From Tolypothrix bouteillei VB521301 (GTDB lineage: Bacteria > Cyanobacteriota > Cyanobacteriia > Cyanobacteriales > Nostocaceae): DNA of 64,000 bases. How positions within the stretch are numbered: position 1 is the stretch's first letter; each line of letters starts with the position of its first letter. Shown piece after piece: positions 37,744-46,960 of this stretch. The notes beneath the pieces were generated by a model. It did no database searches, was not told where the DNA came from, and saw nothing but the letters and a program-made list of their open reading frames with translations. Position numbers and translations under genes: made by a program. The stretch is taken from NCBI RefSeq assembly GCF_000760695.4, contig NZ_JHEG04000001.1, forward strand, positions 2,948,452 to 3,012,451. Reading direction: 5' to 3'.

Positions 37744-39180
37744 CTAACCACTAACCAATACCACCACTTCTGTACCCTCTCCCGGATGACTTCGTATCGT
37801 CAGTTCTGCTCCCATCTGTTGAGCTCGTTCTCTCATTCCCAAAAGACCATAACCATTACTGACAGATGCGCTGTCTGCATCAAATCCCCGTCCGTTATCT
37901 TGAATTCTTAAAAGACACCGTGTTTGTTCGTATATCACTTCAACTCGAATTTCACCAGCATCTGCATACTTAACAGCGTTTGTCAAGGCTTCTTGTGCTA
38001 TTCGCAGGAGATTATTTTCTATATCTGTTCGTAAGGAGTACACCTCACCTGTTACTTCACAAAGAATATGGGTGTTGGAATAAGATTGCATTTGCATCGT
38101 TAGGCGATTGAGAGCACTACATAGATCTCCATCTTCCAACAACTGCGGACGTAGCGCCTCTACTGAACGACGTGCTTCTGTCAAACCTCTACGTGCTAAA
38201 TCGCGTACTGTCTTGATATGTTCTTTTGCTTCAGAGGAAGCACCTTCCATGACTCGTGAAGCAGCCCCCAAATGAACGACAATGCCCGTAAAAGCTTGCG
38301 CTAGGGTATCGTGAATTTCTCTTGCCATGCGATTGCGTTCTTCAAGAACAGATGCTTCTTCCGCTTGCTTGCGCTCGGTAATGTCTTGTCCTATACCTAT
38401 AATCGTATCATGATTCAATCGAATGTTTGCCCAGGAAGTCTCGATATAATGTCCCAAGCTAGTTCTAATTTTAAAGTCTTGCCATTTTCCAGTGGCTGCG
38501 ATCATATGTTCTAAAACTTGAGCACGAATCTGAGAGTCGGGAAAAAATTCTTCTAGTATGTTAGTTTGATGAATTTCTTCTTGAGAGCAACCTAAGAGCC
38601 GTTTGAACTCTCGATTTACTAAACAAAATCTACCTTCATTATCATAAAGAGTCAACATAACGGGAATGTGGTCGAAAATAGTTTGTAAAAGTTCTTTTTG
38701 CTCCCGTAGAGCTTCTTCTATACGCTTGCGTTCTTCAAGTTCTGCTATTAGCTTTAAATTTTGCTCTAAAAGTTCTTTAGAAAGCCTTCTAAGGCGCAAC
38801 TGATTCTCAACTCGAGCTAAAACTTCTTGAGATTCAAAAGGTTTAATGATGTAATCTACTCCACCTAAAGAAAAGGCTTTTACCTTGTCTAATATTTCAT
38901 GTAAAGCACTGATAAATATAATGGGAATATCTTGAGTTCGAGGAGACGATTTCAACCGCTCGCAGATTTCATAACCATTCATTCCCGGCATCATAATATC
39001 TAATAAAATGAGATCGGGTAAATTTGATTGAATAAATGTAAGTGCTAATTTACTACTTGAAGCAGGATGTACCTTATATCCTGCTTTTAATAAAATATTG
39101 CTTAAAAGATTTAGGTTGTCGGGTGTATCATCAACAATTAAAATTGTTCCTTTATCTAATAAGTTTTTAACTGCATTCAT
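37744..39180 (-). CDS. Receiver-PAS-HisKA_3 sensor kinase
   Basis: 478 residues. The N-terminal receiver has Asp61 (LLDIMMPGMNGYE). A coiled coil follows at 130-160 (RLSKELLEQNLKLIAELEERKR). The PAS domain spans about 165-270 (IFDHIPVMLTLYDNEGRFCLVN). HisKA_3 has His290 in MAREIHDTLAQAFTGIVVHL, and HATPase_c at 370-478 has DNGRGFD and GYGLLGMRERAQQMGA. It lacks membrane segments. This kinase class phosphorylates NarL-type regulators, and one is encoded next downstream. Having the receiver at the N-terminus means it may itself be the target of another kinase, perhaps one of its neighbours. Confidence 0.92.
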   Translation of the reverse strand: MNAVKNLLDKGTILIVDDTPDNLNLLSNILLKAGYKVHPASSSKLALTFIQSNLPDLILLDIMMPGMNGYEICERLKSSPRTQDIPIIFISALHEILDKVKAFSLGGVDYIIKPFESQEVLARVENQLRLRRLSKELLEQNLKLIAELEERKRIEEALREQKELLQTIFDHIPVMLTLYDNEGRFCLVNREFKRLLGCSQEEIHQTNILEEFFPDSQIRAQVLEHMIAATGKWQDFKIRTSLGHYIETSWANIRLNHDTIIGIGQDITERKQAEEASVLEERNRMAREIHDTLAQAFTGIVVHLGAASRVMEGASSEAKEHIKTVRDLARRGLTEARRSVEALRPQLLEDGDLCSALNRLTMQMQSYSNTHILCEVTGEVYSLRTDIENNLLRIAQEALTNAVKYADAGEIRVEVIYEQTRCLLRIQDNGRGFDADSASVSNGYGLLGMRERAQQMGAELTIRSHPGEGTEVVVLVSG

Positions 39181-39227
39181 TTTTTTAAATCTATTTTCAT
39201 GAAATTGAATTATCGATTTTTAAATTA

Positions 39228-40724
39228 TTAAATAAAATCCAACAACGTATCGTACTGAAAATTCCGAGCCAAGGTATCTAAGGCTTGGGATAAGGAAGGA
39301 TTAAATTCAGAGATAAGATGAATAAATTGCCGAATCGACTCTACATCTAGAGCGATAATTGCTTGGCGCAAATTAGCAACTAAATTTTTAGGTAAGCTAT
39401 TAATAGCGTCTTTGGTCAAAACCTGAGCTTCATTTGTAGCTGTTGGATTCGATTGGGGTAATGCGAGATCTCGAGCGCAGACATAACAAATACCAAGGTG
39501 TTTGTGCAGAGCCTCAAAAATGTCTTCTAATTGAAAAGGCTTTCGGATAAAATCATCACAGCCCGTACTCAAAAAAAGCGAGCGCTTGTCTTCTAAAACA
39601 TCCGCGCTCAAGGCAATAATTTTAGTTTTGAATGAAGAATTTTGCTGTAGTTCCCTAGAGCGAATCCTTCGGATGGTGTCAATAACAGACATTCGCAAAT
39701 TCATAAAAATAAGGTGTGGTTTCCAATCGTTCCAGATTGCGAGCGATTCTTGTTCATTTCTGGCTTCTTGTAATTCAAAATTTAGGGGAGAGAGCAATTT
39801 CACTAACAATTGGCGGTTATCTTGATGATTGTCTACCAATAAAATACGATATTGTGGTTGATTGGGAGCAAGTGCTATGACACGACGAGGTGCTTGTTGG
39901 TTGTTGAGAGGCGAAGTTTTAACAACGCAGGTAGGAAGGTAAAATTGGAAGGTGCTACCACAGCCGACACAAGAACTTACACTGATGTCGCCCCCCATTA
40001 AGTGTACTAAAGAGCGTGCGATAGTCAATCCCAAGCCCGTTCCTTCTGGAAATTCTTGTCCCACAGGTGTTTGGACAAAAGGTTCAAAAATACTGTCTAA
40101 CTCACTTTCAGCAATACCGCAACCAGTGTCTGAAATTCTAAAATGTAAAGAGTAAGAAGGAGCCATTTCCCGTTCCTCTCCTCTAACATAAAGCGATACT
40201 CTACCTCTAGTAGTAAATTTTAAGGCATTAGAAAGTAAATTTATCAAAACCTGACGCAATTTGACTTCATCACCATGCACGTATTTTGGCACTTCTTTTT
40301 CACCATGAAATGATAATTCCAACCCTTTACTATACGCTGTGAGTTGGAACATACTTTTCATATCATCCAGCAATTGATGTAAATCAAATTTCTTTTCATT
40401 TAGAGTTATTCGTCCTGCTTCAATTTTTGATAAATCCAAGACTTGGTCAATCAACCTCAGCAGGTGTTCGCCGTTACGAACAATTGCCAGCACATTTTCT
40501 CGGTTTTCAGGGGATAAGTCATTAGAACGGCTCATTAATTGTGAAAAACCTAGAATGGCGTTGAGTGGCGATCGCAATTCGTGACTCATATTTGCCAAAA
40601 ACACGCTTTTAGCGCGGTTTGCTGCTTGTGCTGCTTCTTCAGCACGTCTGCGTTCTATAATTTCTTGTTGTAGTGCCAAAGAGCATTGTGCGGCTTGCAC
40701 ATTCAAATTATTTTCTAAATACAT
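39228..40724 (-). CDS. Hybrid histidine kinase with a degenerate (Asn) receiver
   Basis: 498 residues. A short helical leader is followed by HisKA with His48 in FLANMSHELRSPLNAIL. HATPase lies at about 160-275 (DTGCGIAESELDSIFEPF, GTGLGLTIARSLV). A receiver-like domain at 290-410 begins RILLVDNHQDNRQL. The phosphoacceptor position reads LIFMNLRMSVID, with Asn342 in place of Asp; the Lys of IRKPF remains. The last 70 residues are helical and resemble the tail often found in cyanobacterial hybrid kinases. The kinase part looks intact while the receiver cannot be phosphorylated normally. The ATG at 40724 has AGGAG just upstream; a TTG four codons earlier is the alternative. It ends 47 bases before the next kinase. 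Confidence 0.9.
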   Translation of the reverse strand: MYLENNLNVQAAQCSLALQQEIIERRRAEEAAQAANRAKSVFLANMSHELRSPLNAILGFSQLMSRSNDLSPENRENVLAIVRNGEHLLRLIDQVLDLSKIEAGRITLNEKKFDLHQLLDDMKSMFQLTAYSKGLELSFHGEKEVPKYVHGDEVKLRQVLINLLSNALKFTTRGRVSLYVRGEEREMAPSYSLHFRISDTGCGIAESELDSIFEPFVQTPVGQEFPEGTGLGLTIARSLVHLMGGDISVSSCVGCGSTFQFYLPTCVVKTSPLNNQQAPRRVIALAPNQPQYRILLVDNHQDNRQLLVKLLSPLNFELQEARNEQESLAIWNDWKPHLIFMNLRMSVIDTIRRIRSRELQQNSSFKTKIIALSADVLEDKRSLFLSTGCDDFIRKPFQLEDIFEALHKHLGICYVCARDLALPQSNPTATNEAQVLTKDAINSLPKNLVANLRQAIIALDVESIRQFIHLISEFNPSLSQALDTLARNFQYDTLLDFI

Positions 40725-41369
40725 AACTCCTACCAATTTCTTAAAATAAATTGATTAATTGACAAAAAGTGTATTATATGATTCAAAATTACCCCGTTAC
40801 GAGGGGCAGAAGCTGAGTCAAAAGACATAACTCCTACTTTTAAGTAGTTGTATGCAACACAAGCTTATGCACTTTTGGTTAGGTGAAAGCTCGCTATTTT
40901 GCTAGTTCAAACCTAAACTTAAGTATAGGTACTGGAATTGAGGAAAGAAAGAATTCTTACGAGCGTGGCAAAATTGTGCGCTCGGCATTCAATACTGCTC
41001 GGATAATAATTTTTGTAGGTTGGACAACCCCAACAAATGCCTGTAAATGTTGGGTTTCGTTCTTCAAACGCCACGTCACTCAACAGGGGGAACCTCCGTT
41101 GAAGCACCTGTCGTCTTTGCCCAAGTGAAGCATCTGACGTGGAAACCCCCAAGCCCTTACGGGTATGTGCAAGGCACACGCTACGCGTTGCGAAGCTATG
41201 CCCGCAGGGCTATACGCCAGTCCCCTCGTGCTGTAAACCTGCTTTCAGGGCTGGACTCACCGCAACTTCTCTGGGAACGGCGCTGCTCTGGGCACGTGAG
41301 TGGCTCCCCGACCTACGTATTCTCGCATTTTTAGGCTTAACCGACAAGTATTGGCTCGGCATTACCTTT
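40725..41369. repeat. Spacer with dispersed repeat cassettes
   Basis: No gene was seen. About 41015-41070 is a repeat with TAGGTTGGACAACCCCAACA and TGTTGGGTTTCGTTC in partial inverted form. About 41170-41225 carries the GTTGCGAAGCTATGCCC/GGGCTATACGCCAGT cassette of 15449-15620. ORFs of 81-95 residues across it arise from the repeats. Confidence 0.65.
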
Positions 41370-42113
41370 TCATGGTATCCATTCTAAAACCACACCAACG
41401 CGGCTGTCTTTCTCCTCTTTAGAGTTTTGAAACTGAATATCTGTCGATAGCCGAAAGTCACGAGTCACAGCGTAACTGACTGACAAAGTTGTCAAGCCAA
41501 CTTCTTCACTCGTGCGCGGAGCAACCCAGCTTTGGGTCAAAGAAATATCTGCAGCACCGCCACGAGATAACACCAACAGCGCCCTAACCCCCAAATTCAT
41601 GCCATTTGTTAAGTAACTATCTGTTTCTAAGTGTCGGTAACCTGCAACGGCTGCAATATTAATATAGCTTCCTAAAGGACGCAAATAGTAACGTACATCT
41701 CCTCCGTAAGTCTCGCGCTGACCGTTAAATGTTGTTTGGTACTCCCCACTCACTGTTACACGACTGCGACCAATCAAAATATCTTCAACACCAAGATTTA
41801 CCCCAAGTGCTTCGTCTGTTGAAGGAAATGCAGACAAGCCAAACCTGATTCTTGTGGGAAAACTGGGGTCATTTTTGATTTCCTCCAACACGTTGGGGAC
41901 TTGGCGCTGCCAACGCTGTAATACTGGGCTGTTCTTAATAATCTCTGGATTTATATCTAAGTCTTGAGCAGCTTTTGAAGGAGTTTCGCACCAACTCGGA
42001 GTGGTTGCAAGCAGGAAGTTGAGGCTCAAACCAAAACATATCCCTTTAACCCCCCATTTTTGCCATTGTTTGGGGGGCGATATACTATGCTTGTTGCATC
42101 CGTTGTTTATCAA
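41370..42113 (-). CDS. Predicted outer-membrane beta-barrel-like protein
   Basis: 247 residues with an N-terminal hydrophobic segment (GICFGLSLNFLLATTPSWC). From residue 90 on, alternating strands with Tyr/Arg/Leu pattern appear (VTVSGEYQTTFNGQRETYGGDVRYYLRPLG, INIAAVAGYRHLETDSYL). The protein ends VGVVLEWIP, an aromatic-proximal C-terminus as in porin-like barrels. Function unknown. It is nine bases downstream of the next gene to the right and so probably in one operon with it. Confidence 0.72.
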   Translation of the reverse strand: MINNGCNKHSISPPKQWQKWGVKGICFGLSLNFLLATTPSWCETPSKAAQDLDINPEIIKNSPVLQRWQRQVPNVLEEIKNDPSFPTRIRFGLSAFPSTDEALGVNLGVEDILIGRSRVTVSGEYQTTFNGQRETYGGDVRYYLRPLGSYINIAAVAGYRHLETDSYLTNGMNLGVRALLVLSRGGAADISLTQSWVAPRTSEEVGLTTLSVSYAVTRDFRLSTDIQFQNSKEEKDSRVGVVLEWIP

Positions 42114-42122
42114 CCTGTGTAC

Positions 42123-42851
42123 CTAAGGTGCTGGTGAGGTAGTGGGTGATGGAGATGAGCTACTTGTGGGTGTAGCATTTGGTGATGTTGTTGGCGATGG
42201 GGATTCATTTGTTATAGGTTTGGAGCTAGTGGAAGTCGATCCCGTTGTTGGTTTTTTGGGAGATGATGAAGATGTATTGGTTGCTGGTTTGGAATTACTA
42301 GAACTTGATTTGGAGCGTTGCTGCTGATAGTAACCTGTAACTTTTTTAACGTAGTCAGCCGTAAATCCACTATTGCATCCCGTATAGTTACCTGTCATCC
42401 ACCAACAAGCAACACCACGCACGGCTGCAGTTTCATTACCAGTTGCGGAATACTGCTTGTTCAATTCGCGGGTTGTAATACAGGAAACAACCTGACGCGC
42501 CAAATTGGAATCATTCTCAAATTGTGTTGGTGTGACTTCTTTTTTCAGGCAATTTTTTGACCATCCTTTGAGGGTTTCTGGTTTAACTTGCCAATCACTG
42601 TAATATCCATCATTTTGACTGCCAGTTTTAGGAGCAGCAAGTCTCAGGGCTTCCACCATCGCCGCAATTTGGGCATTAGAGACTTGTTGCTTTGCTTGAG
42701 CAAAAGAAGATTCTGGCATGACCAATGAAAATAATCCCAAGCTGAGAGTTATTCCAAATAGCCGCGATAAGCCAGGTACGGCTTGCACTAAGAGCGATAA
42801 GCTGACAGCTTGCGCCAAGGGCGATCGCATTCTCTTGTTCCTCACAAACAC
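42123..42851 (-). CDS. Exported hypothetical protein with Ser/Thr/Pro tail
   Basis: 242 residues. The long N-terminal leader includes a hydrophobic stretch ending LVMPESSFAQA, a likely signal peptide. The central domain at about 60-170 has four Cys residues (KNCLKKE, VVSCITTRE, GVACWWMTGNYTGCNSGF). The last 70 residues are almost only Ser, Thr, Pro, Lys and Asn, like a cell-wall spacer. Family not recognised. It is transcribed with the beta-barrel-like gene, so an envelope location is inferred. Confidence 0.7.
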   Translation of the reverse strand: MFVRNKRMRSPLAQAVSLSLLVQAVPGLSRLFGITLSLGLFSLVMPESSFAQAKQQVSNAQIAAMVEALRLAAPKTGSQNDGYYSDWQVKPETLKGWSKNCLKKEVTPTQFENDSNLARQVVSCITTRELNKQYSATGNETAAVRGVACWWMTGNYTGCNSGFTADYVKKVTGYYQQQRSKSSSSNSKPATNTSSSSPKKPTTGSTSTSSKPITNESPSPTTSPNATPTSSSSPSPTTSPAP

Positions 42852-42918
42852 AAACTTCTTAAGGATAAAGGATAAAGGATGAACTATAAAGTAGAAATGA
42901 CTCTAGAGATTGAAGAGT

Positions 42919-44496
42919 TTATCCTCTGTAGTCATTCAACATTGCTAAGTGCTTGTGTACGGGTGCAAGAGTATTGGCTGCGATCGCTCCACTAGCAGCC
43001 ACTGCGGGTAATCCGATACCGGGAAAGGTAGAGTCTCCACAACACAACAACCCTGGAAGAGGTGTACCCGAGCCAGGAAAGAATCCTTTTCCTGCGGGAA
43101 TTGCCGGACCATAAGAACCTCTGTGACGGCGCAAATAGCGTTCGTGAGTTATGGGTGTGCCCACAAGTGTCACTTCGAGGCGGGAACGCACATCTGGAAT
43201 CACTCGTTCCAATGCTTGCCACATGACTTCTGCACGCGTTTGTTTTTGCTTGGCATATTCCTCGCTCTTTCTATCCATTCCCTGCCAAACAGAGTAGGGT
43301 TCGCTACCGGGAGTATAAGCGTGGATCGCATGCTTTCCCGGTGGTGCAAGTGAGGGGTCTAACACTGATGGAATGGATATCAACACAACGTTTTGAGGCG
43401 CAGTGACACCCAGATTCCAATCCTTAACAAATAAGTAGTGACAGGCAAGGTCGGAACGCAATCCTCGTGCATCAATACCCAGATGTAGGTGCATAAAGCT
43501 CTCACATTCCGGCGTACTTGCTCTTTGTTCCTGAAACTGTTTTGGCACTGCTCCAGTAGGAAGCAACTTGAGTGTATCCCAAACGGATGCATTTGAAACC
43601 ACCGCCCGACGTGCCATTATCTTTTTTCCATCACGCGATCTTACACCGACAGCACGTTGCGAGGGCATACCTAAAGACATAGCGCGACTTGTCTCTACAA
43701 GAATTTCCTCAACATGAGTGTTTAACATCAGCTGACCTCCATGCCGTTCGAGTCCCCTGACAAGTGCATTTACCAAAGCACCGCTACCACCTATTGGGTA
43801 ATCAAGCATAACGCCCGGTCGATACCAATCAGCAAACATAAACGCCACCTCAGCTGCACTCGTACCGCTAGCTGGCAATCCTGAGAGAAGAAAACAAAGC
43901 AAGTCCAGCCAATTACGCGTAAAGGGATCTTGAATAACACTGTCCATAATTGGACTAAAAGCTCCGATCAGCTTGGGGAAACTGGCAATATGCTCAAACA
44001 AAGACGGAGCAAAGGAACCAACTGTCAGTACTGCACCGATATCTAAGCGGAGGGCGGCTGGTGACATTGCAGTCGCAGCACGTCCGAGTGGTGCCATCAC
44101 TCGCTGTAATTCCCGCCATTCAGCTACAGCTTGCTCGCCACGCAATCTTAATAAAACTTCACAAAATTGTTCGCCTCCTACTGAAGTGTCAAAATCTCCT
44201 TCTGGCAGACAACATCCCCAAGTATCATATGTTACAAAATTTAAATTTTCACCAATGGCATTTAAAACTTGTTTGAGAGGATTGGATGAAGGGTTGTAAG
44301 ACAATCCAGAATACAGAGAAGGTCCTGAGTCAAACTTGTAACCATTCCGTTCAAAACTATGTGCGGCTCCTCCGGGAATTGAGTGGCTCTCACAAACCAC
44401 AACATCAAAGCCATACTTTGCCAGGAGAGATGCACAGCTTAAGCCTCCGATTCCGCTACCAATAACGATTACATCCGTCTCGCGATCGCTTGTCAT
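42919..44496 (-). CDS. Carotenoid isomerase/phytoene desaturase-like FAD oxidoreductase
   Basis: 525 residues. The FAD-binding motif is VIVIGSGIGGLSCASLLAKYG at 9-30, followed by ESHSIPGGAAHSFERNGYKFDSGPSL, as in CrtISO and CrtI enzymes. The C-terminal motif is LLCCGDSTFPGIGLPAVAASGAIAAN. The length and sequence type fit the CrtISO/retinol-saturase branch. It may isomerise or saturate a carotenoid at the thylakoid membrane; the exact substrate is not readable. It is monocistronic and divergent from the small exported protein at 44573. Confidence 0.85.
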   Translation of the reverse strand: MTSDRETDVIVIGSGIGGLSCASLLAKYGFDVVVCESHSIPGGAAHSFERNGYKFDSGPSLYSGLSYNPSSNPLKQVLNAIGENLNFVTYDTWGCCLPEGDFDTSVGGEQFCEVLLRLRGEQAVAEWRELQRVMAPLGRAATAMSPAALRLDIGAVLTVGSFAPSLFEHIASFPKLIGAFSPIMDSVIQDPFTRNWLDLLCFLLSGLPASGTSAAEVAFMFADWYRPGVMLDYPIGGSGALVNALVRGLERHGGQLMLNTHVEEILVETSRAMSLGMPSQRAVGVRSRDGKKIMARRAVVSNASVWDTLKLLPTGAVPKQFQEQRASTPECESFMHLHLGIDARGLRSDLACHYLFVKDWNLGVTAPQNVVLISIPSVLDPSLAPPGKHAIHAYTPGSEPYSVWQGMDRKSEEYAKQKQTRAEVMWQALERVIPDVRSRLEVTLVGTPITHERYLRRHRGSYGPAIPAGKGFFPGSGTPLPGLLCCGDSTFPGIGLPAVAASGAIAANTLAPVHKHLAMLNDYRG

Positions 44497-44572
44497 TAAT
44501 ATTACCTAAAAAAAGTTTGCAAAATTACATGAAGTACAGTTAAATTATTGCTAGTTGTTTTGAGGACAGATC

Positions 44573-44908
44573 GTGCGTAAACTGTCAGTAACTCTTCTCC
44601 TCATTTTAGGGTTTAGCGTATTTTTTGCTACTGCAACACGTGCTTCTGAAAAGCTCCCCCTGACTACTTTAGTTCTGCGCGACCATAAAATTACCATTAA
44701 TACGACTCCTAATGGGTTTGCATACACCGTCATAAGAGCTTCAGACGGTACCGTACTTGATGCTCAACTGAATGATACTCAACTACAAGCAAAATATCCC
44801 GAGATTTATGATGCTGTCCGCCCTTCAATGGCAGATGGGAAGGAAACAAATGACGCAACAGTTTGGGGTGGAACTCAACACGTTCCAGCCAATGCTCTAC
44901 CAAAATGA
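44573..44908 (+). CDS. Small exported hypothetical protein
   Basis: 111 residues, GTG start with GAGGA 8 bases upstream. The signal peptide is at residues 1-24 (LLLILGFSVFFATATRA). The mature part is about 87 residues (LRDHKITINTTPNGFAYTVI...). No family was recognised. A partial stem-loop (GGCGGGCA with TGCCCACC) lies between it and the next gene, 41 bases on. It may be co-transcribed with the phosphodiester glycosidase. Confidence 0.7.
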   Translation: MRKLSVTLLLILGFSVFFATATRASEKLPLTTLVLRDHKITINTTPNGFAYTVIRASDGTVLDAQLNDTQLQAKYPEIYDAVRPSMADGKETNDATVWGGTQHVPANALPK

Positions 44909-44949
44909 TTCAAGGGGCGGGCATTTTGCCCACCCTCTATAACAATTTC

Positions 44950-45876
44950 ATGAGTTATAGATACTTACTTTATTTACGACGATTTCTACTAGCAGCAATT
45001 AGTTTCTTTCTACTACCACCGATCGTTTATGGATGGTTGTGTCTTCAACGTCCACCCCAAACAAATTTAGAGCAAGCCCTTTTTCAGGGAATAGTTTACA
45101 AACGCATTGCTCGTTCCACACCGCGTCCAGTCATGACGCATATCGTCGCTATTGACTTAACCTCACCAGGGATAAAAGCGCTTGTCACTCCCGGAGTAAA
45201 AACTTCACATGATGGTGAAATTAGGGCACAAACGACTTCAGAATTTCTCACTCAGTTTAAGCTGCAATTAGCAATTAATGCAAGTTACTTCCTGAATTTC
45301 TACGAACACGCTCCTTGGAATTACTATCCACACAGCGGCGATGTTGTTAATCCCATTGGTGAGGCTATTTCTAATGGATACCGTTATTCTCAACCTGAAA
45401 AATACTGGTCTGTGCTGTGTATTTCATCCACCAACCGCGCTCAGATTTTAGAAAGTGAAAAGTGCCCTGAAGGAACAAAACAAGGCGTTGCAGGAAATCA
45501 GCTTTTAGTCGATCGCGCTCAGTCAGCTATTTCCGACTTAGGTGATGACAAACCTTATCCGCGAGTTGCAGTTGCGGTGAATCGAGAAGGGACAAAACTT
45601 TGGTTAATTGCTGTTGATGGCAAACAACCGCTTTACAGCGAGGGCGTTGCGATCGCGGAGCTAACAAAGATTATTTTAGATTTAGGTGCTTACACGGCAT
45701 TGAATATAGATGGAGGTGGTTCAACAACATTGGTCATAGCAAGGAATCAGAAACCAAAAGTTTTAAATGCTCCAATTCATACAAGAGTACCAATGCGCGA
45801 ACGTCCAGTCGCAAATCACTTGGGATTTTATGCCCTCCCGATTAAACAACCCCTCTCCCCAGTAGAGAGGAGTTAG
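44950..45876 (+). CDS. Phosphodiester glycosidase (NAGPA/DUF2233) family protein
   Basis: 308 residues from MSYRYLLYLRRFLL, the start preferred over the longer frame from 44863 that overlaps the previous gene. A membrane anchor lies at about 8-28. The domain features are INASYFLNFYEHAPWNYYPHSGD, VAVNREGTKLWLIAVDGKQP and the family signature LNIDGGGSTTLVI, then PMRERPVANHLGFY. Relatives remove N-acetylglucosamine 1-phosphodiester caps or act on exopolysaccharide. It is probably periplasmic and membrane-tethered. Confidence 0.83.
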   Translation: MSYRYLLYLRRFLLAAISFFLLPPIVYGWLCLQRPPQTNLEQALFQGIVYKRIARSTPRPVMTHIVAIDLTSPGIKALVTPGVKTSHDGEIRAQTTSEFLTQFKLQLAINASYFLNFYEHAPWNYYPHSGDVVNPIGEAISNGYRYSQPEKYWSVLCISSTNRAQILESEKCPEGTKQGVAGNQLLVDRAQSAISDLGDDKPYPRVAVAVNREGTKLWLIAVDGKQPLYSEGVAIAELTKIILDLGAYTALNIDGGGSTTLVIARNQKPKVLNAPIHTRVPMRERPVANHLGFYALPIKQPLSPVERS

Positions 45877-45883
45877 GACAGGT

Positions 45884-46381
45884 TCAGGAATCGCAACCTA
45901 AAGATTCACGGGTGGAAACACCTGTTTTAGGATTTACACCGGTAGCACTCTCACAAAGCTTCTTAACTTCCAAACGATCTAAAACTGCGTTACTAAAATC
46001 AGCACCTGTGACATCAACATTATTAAAAGTCGAACGCAACATCATTGCGTTTGTAAAAACTCCATCACTAAAATCAGCACCTTTAAAGTCTGATAGATAA
46101 GCTATGCCATCAGTAAAATCAACACCATGGAGATTCGCTCCCCGCAACAATGATGCATTAAAAACTCCACCACGGAGATCGGCATTGCTAAAATTAGCGT
46201 TTTCCAGCTTGAGACTAGTATACTCTTGCCCGATCAAGCTTTGGTTTGAAAAATCTCTACCGCTTAGCTGATTGCTTGCGGCACGACTGATACTGGAAGA
46301 ACTTGCTGCATGTGCTGACAGGGGAGACAAAAAAAGAACAGTAGCCAAGACTAACCCAGCTAGTGCTTGCCAATACCTCAT
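45884..46381 (-). CDS. Exported pentapeptide-repeat protein
   Basis: 165 residues from [26 protein letters not shown], a clear signal peptide. Pentapeptide repeats at about 55-135 follow the A(D/N)LxG pattern ([31 protein letters not shown]), building a right-handed quadrilateral helix. Two Cys residues lie near the end (LCESATG and LGCDS). Such proteins are common in the thylakoid lumen and periplasm. Function unknown. Confidence 0.86.
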   Translation of the reverse strand: MRYWQALAGLVLATVLFLSPLSAHAASSSSISRAASNQLSGRDFSNQSLIGQEYTSLKLENANFSNADLRGGVFNASLLRGANLHGVDFTDGIAYLSDFKGADFSDGVFTNAMMLRSTFNNVDVTGADFSNAVLDRLEVKKLCESATGVNPKTGVSTRESLGCDS

Positions 46382-46960
46382 AATGCTAACTTCATAAATC
46401 GCAACATCTCTATTAAACAATATTAAGAACCCTAATTCAATCGCTTCTCAGTAGGTGCAGGTAAAAAACTAAAAATGACTGTATGGTTGTATAACTTTGT
46501 ATTAAGTATAGACTGGAAAATATAGAAACCTTACCATTGCGCTCTCGCTCCCATGCAAATTTTTTTGGTCTGTCTTGGTGTTTTTGCAATAGTAAATTAA
46601 CAAATATTTATTCCTAAAGATAGAAGGGATTGAGAACTGAATGATATGCTTGAAAAGCCTTGCGGATATTGACATTTATAGTTTTATGATAGTTCGCAGG
46701 AATGAGTGACAAAACGAGTGGATATGCTTTGTCAATGTATAATTCATATCACTGCTTGCAGTGTACGAGGTATTTTTGGTTAATTAGTAAGCGATCGCAC
46801 GCTAACGCTATGACTTTCGTGCCTTAGTCCTAGAGGTTTAGCAAAATTATTAAGTCTCTTACGATACCAATACAGCCTCTTCAAACACTTTTACAAGCAA
46901 AACAAAACTTGGGATTGCTTCCCAAGTTTATCATTAAAAAAAACGTGCTTACTTATAGTT
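46382..46960. other. AT-rich spacer between divergent genes
   Basis: No ORF was found. It must hold promoters for both the pentapeptide and octapeptide-repeat genes. A stretch near 46910-46930 (AACTTGGGATTGCTTCCCAAGTT) is an inverted repeat, AACTTGGGA with TCCCAAGTT, about 20 bases before the next gene start region; it could be a terminator or operator. Confidence 0.45.

Noticed and set aside
40883..41387. Several ORFs of 80-95 residues in the spacer right of the hybrid kinase
   Set aside because: They run through dispersed repeat cassettes that also occur elsewhere in the window in non-coding positions.
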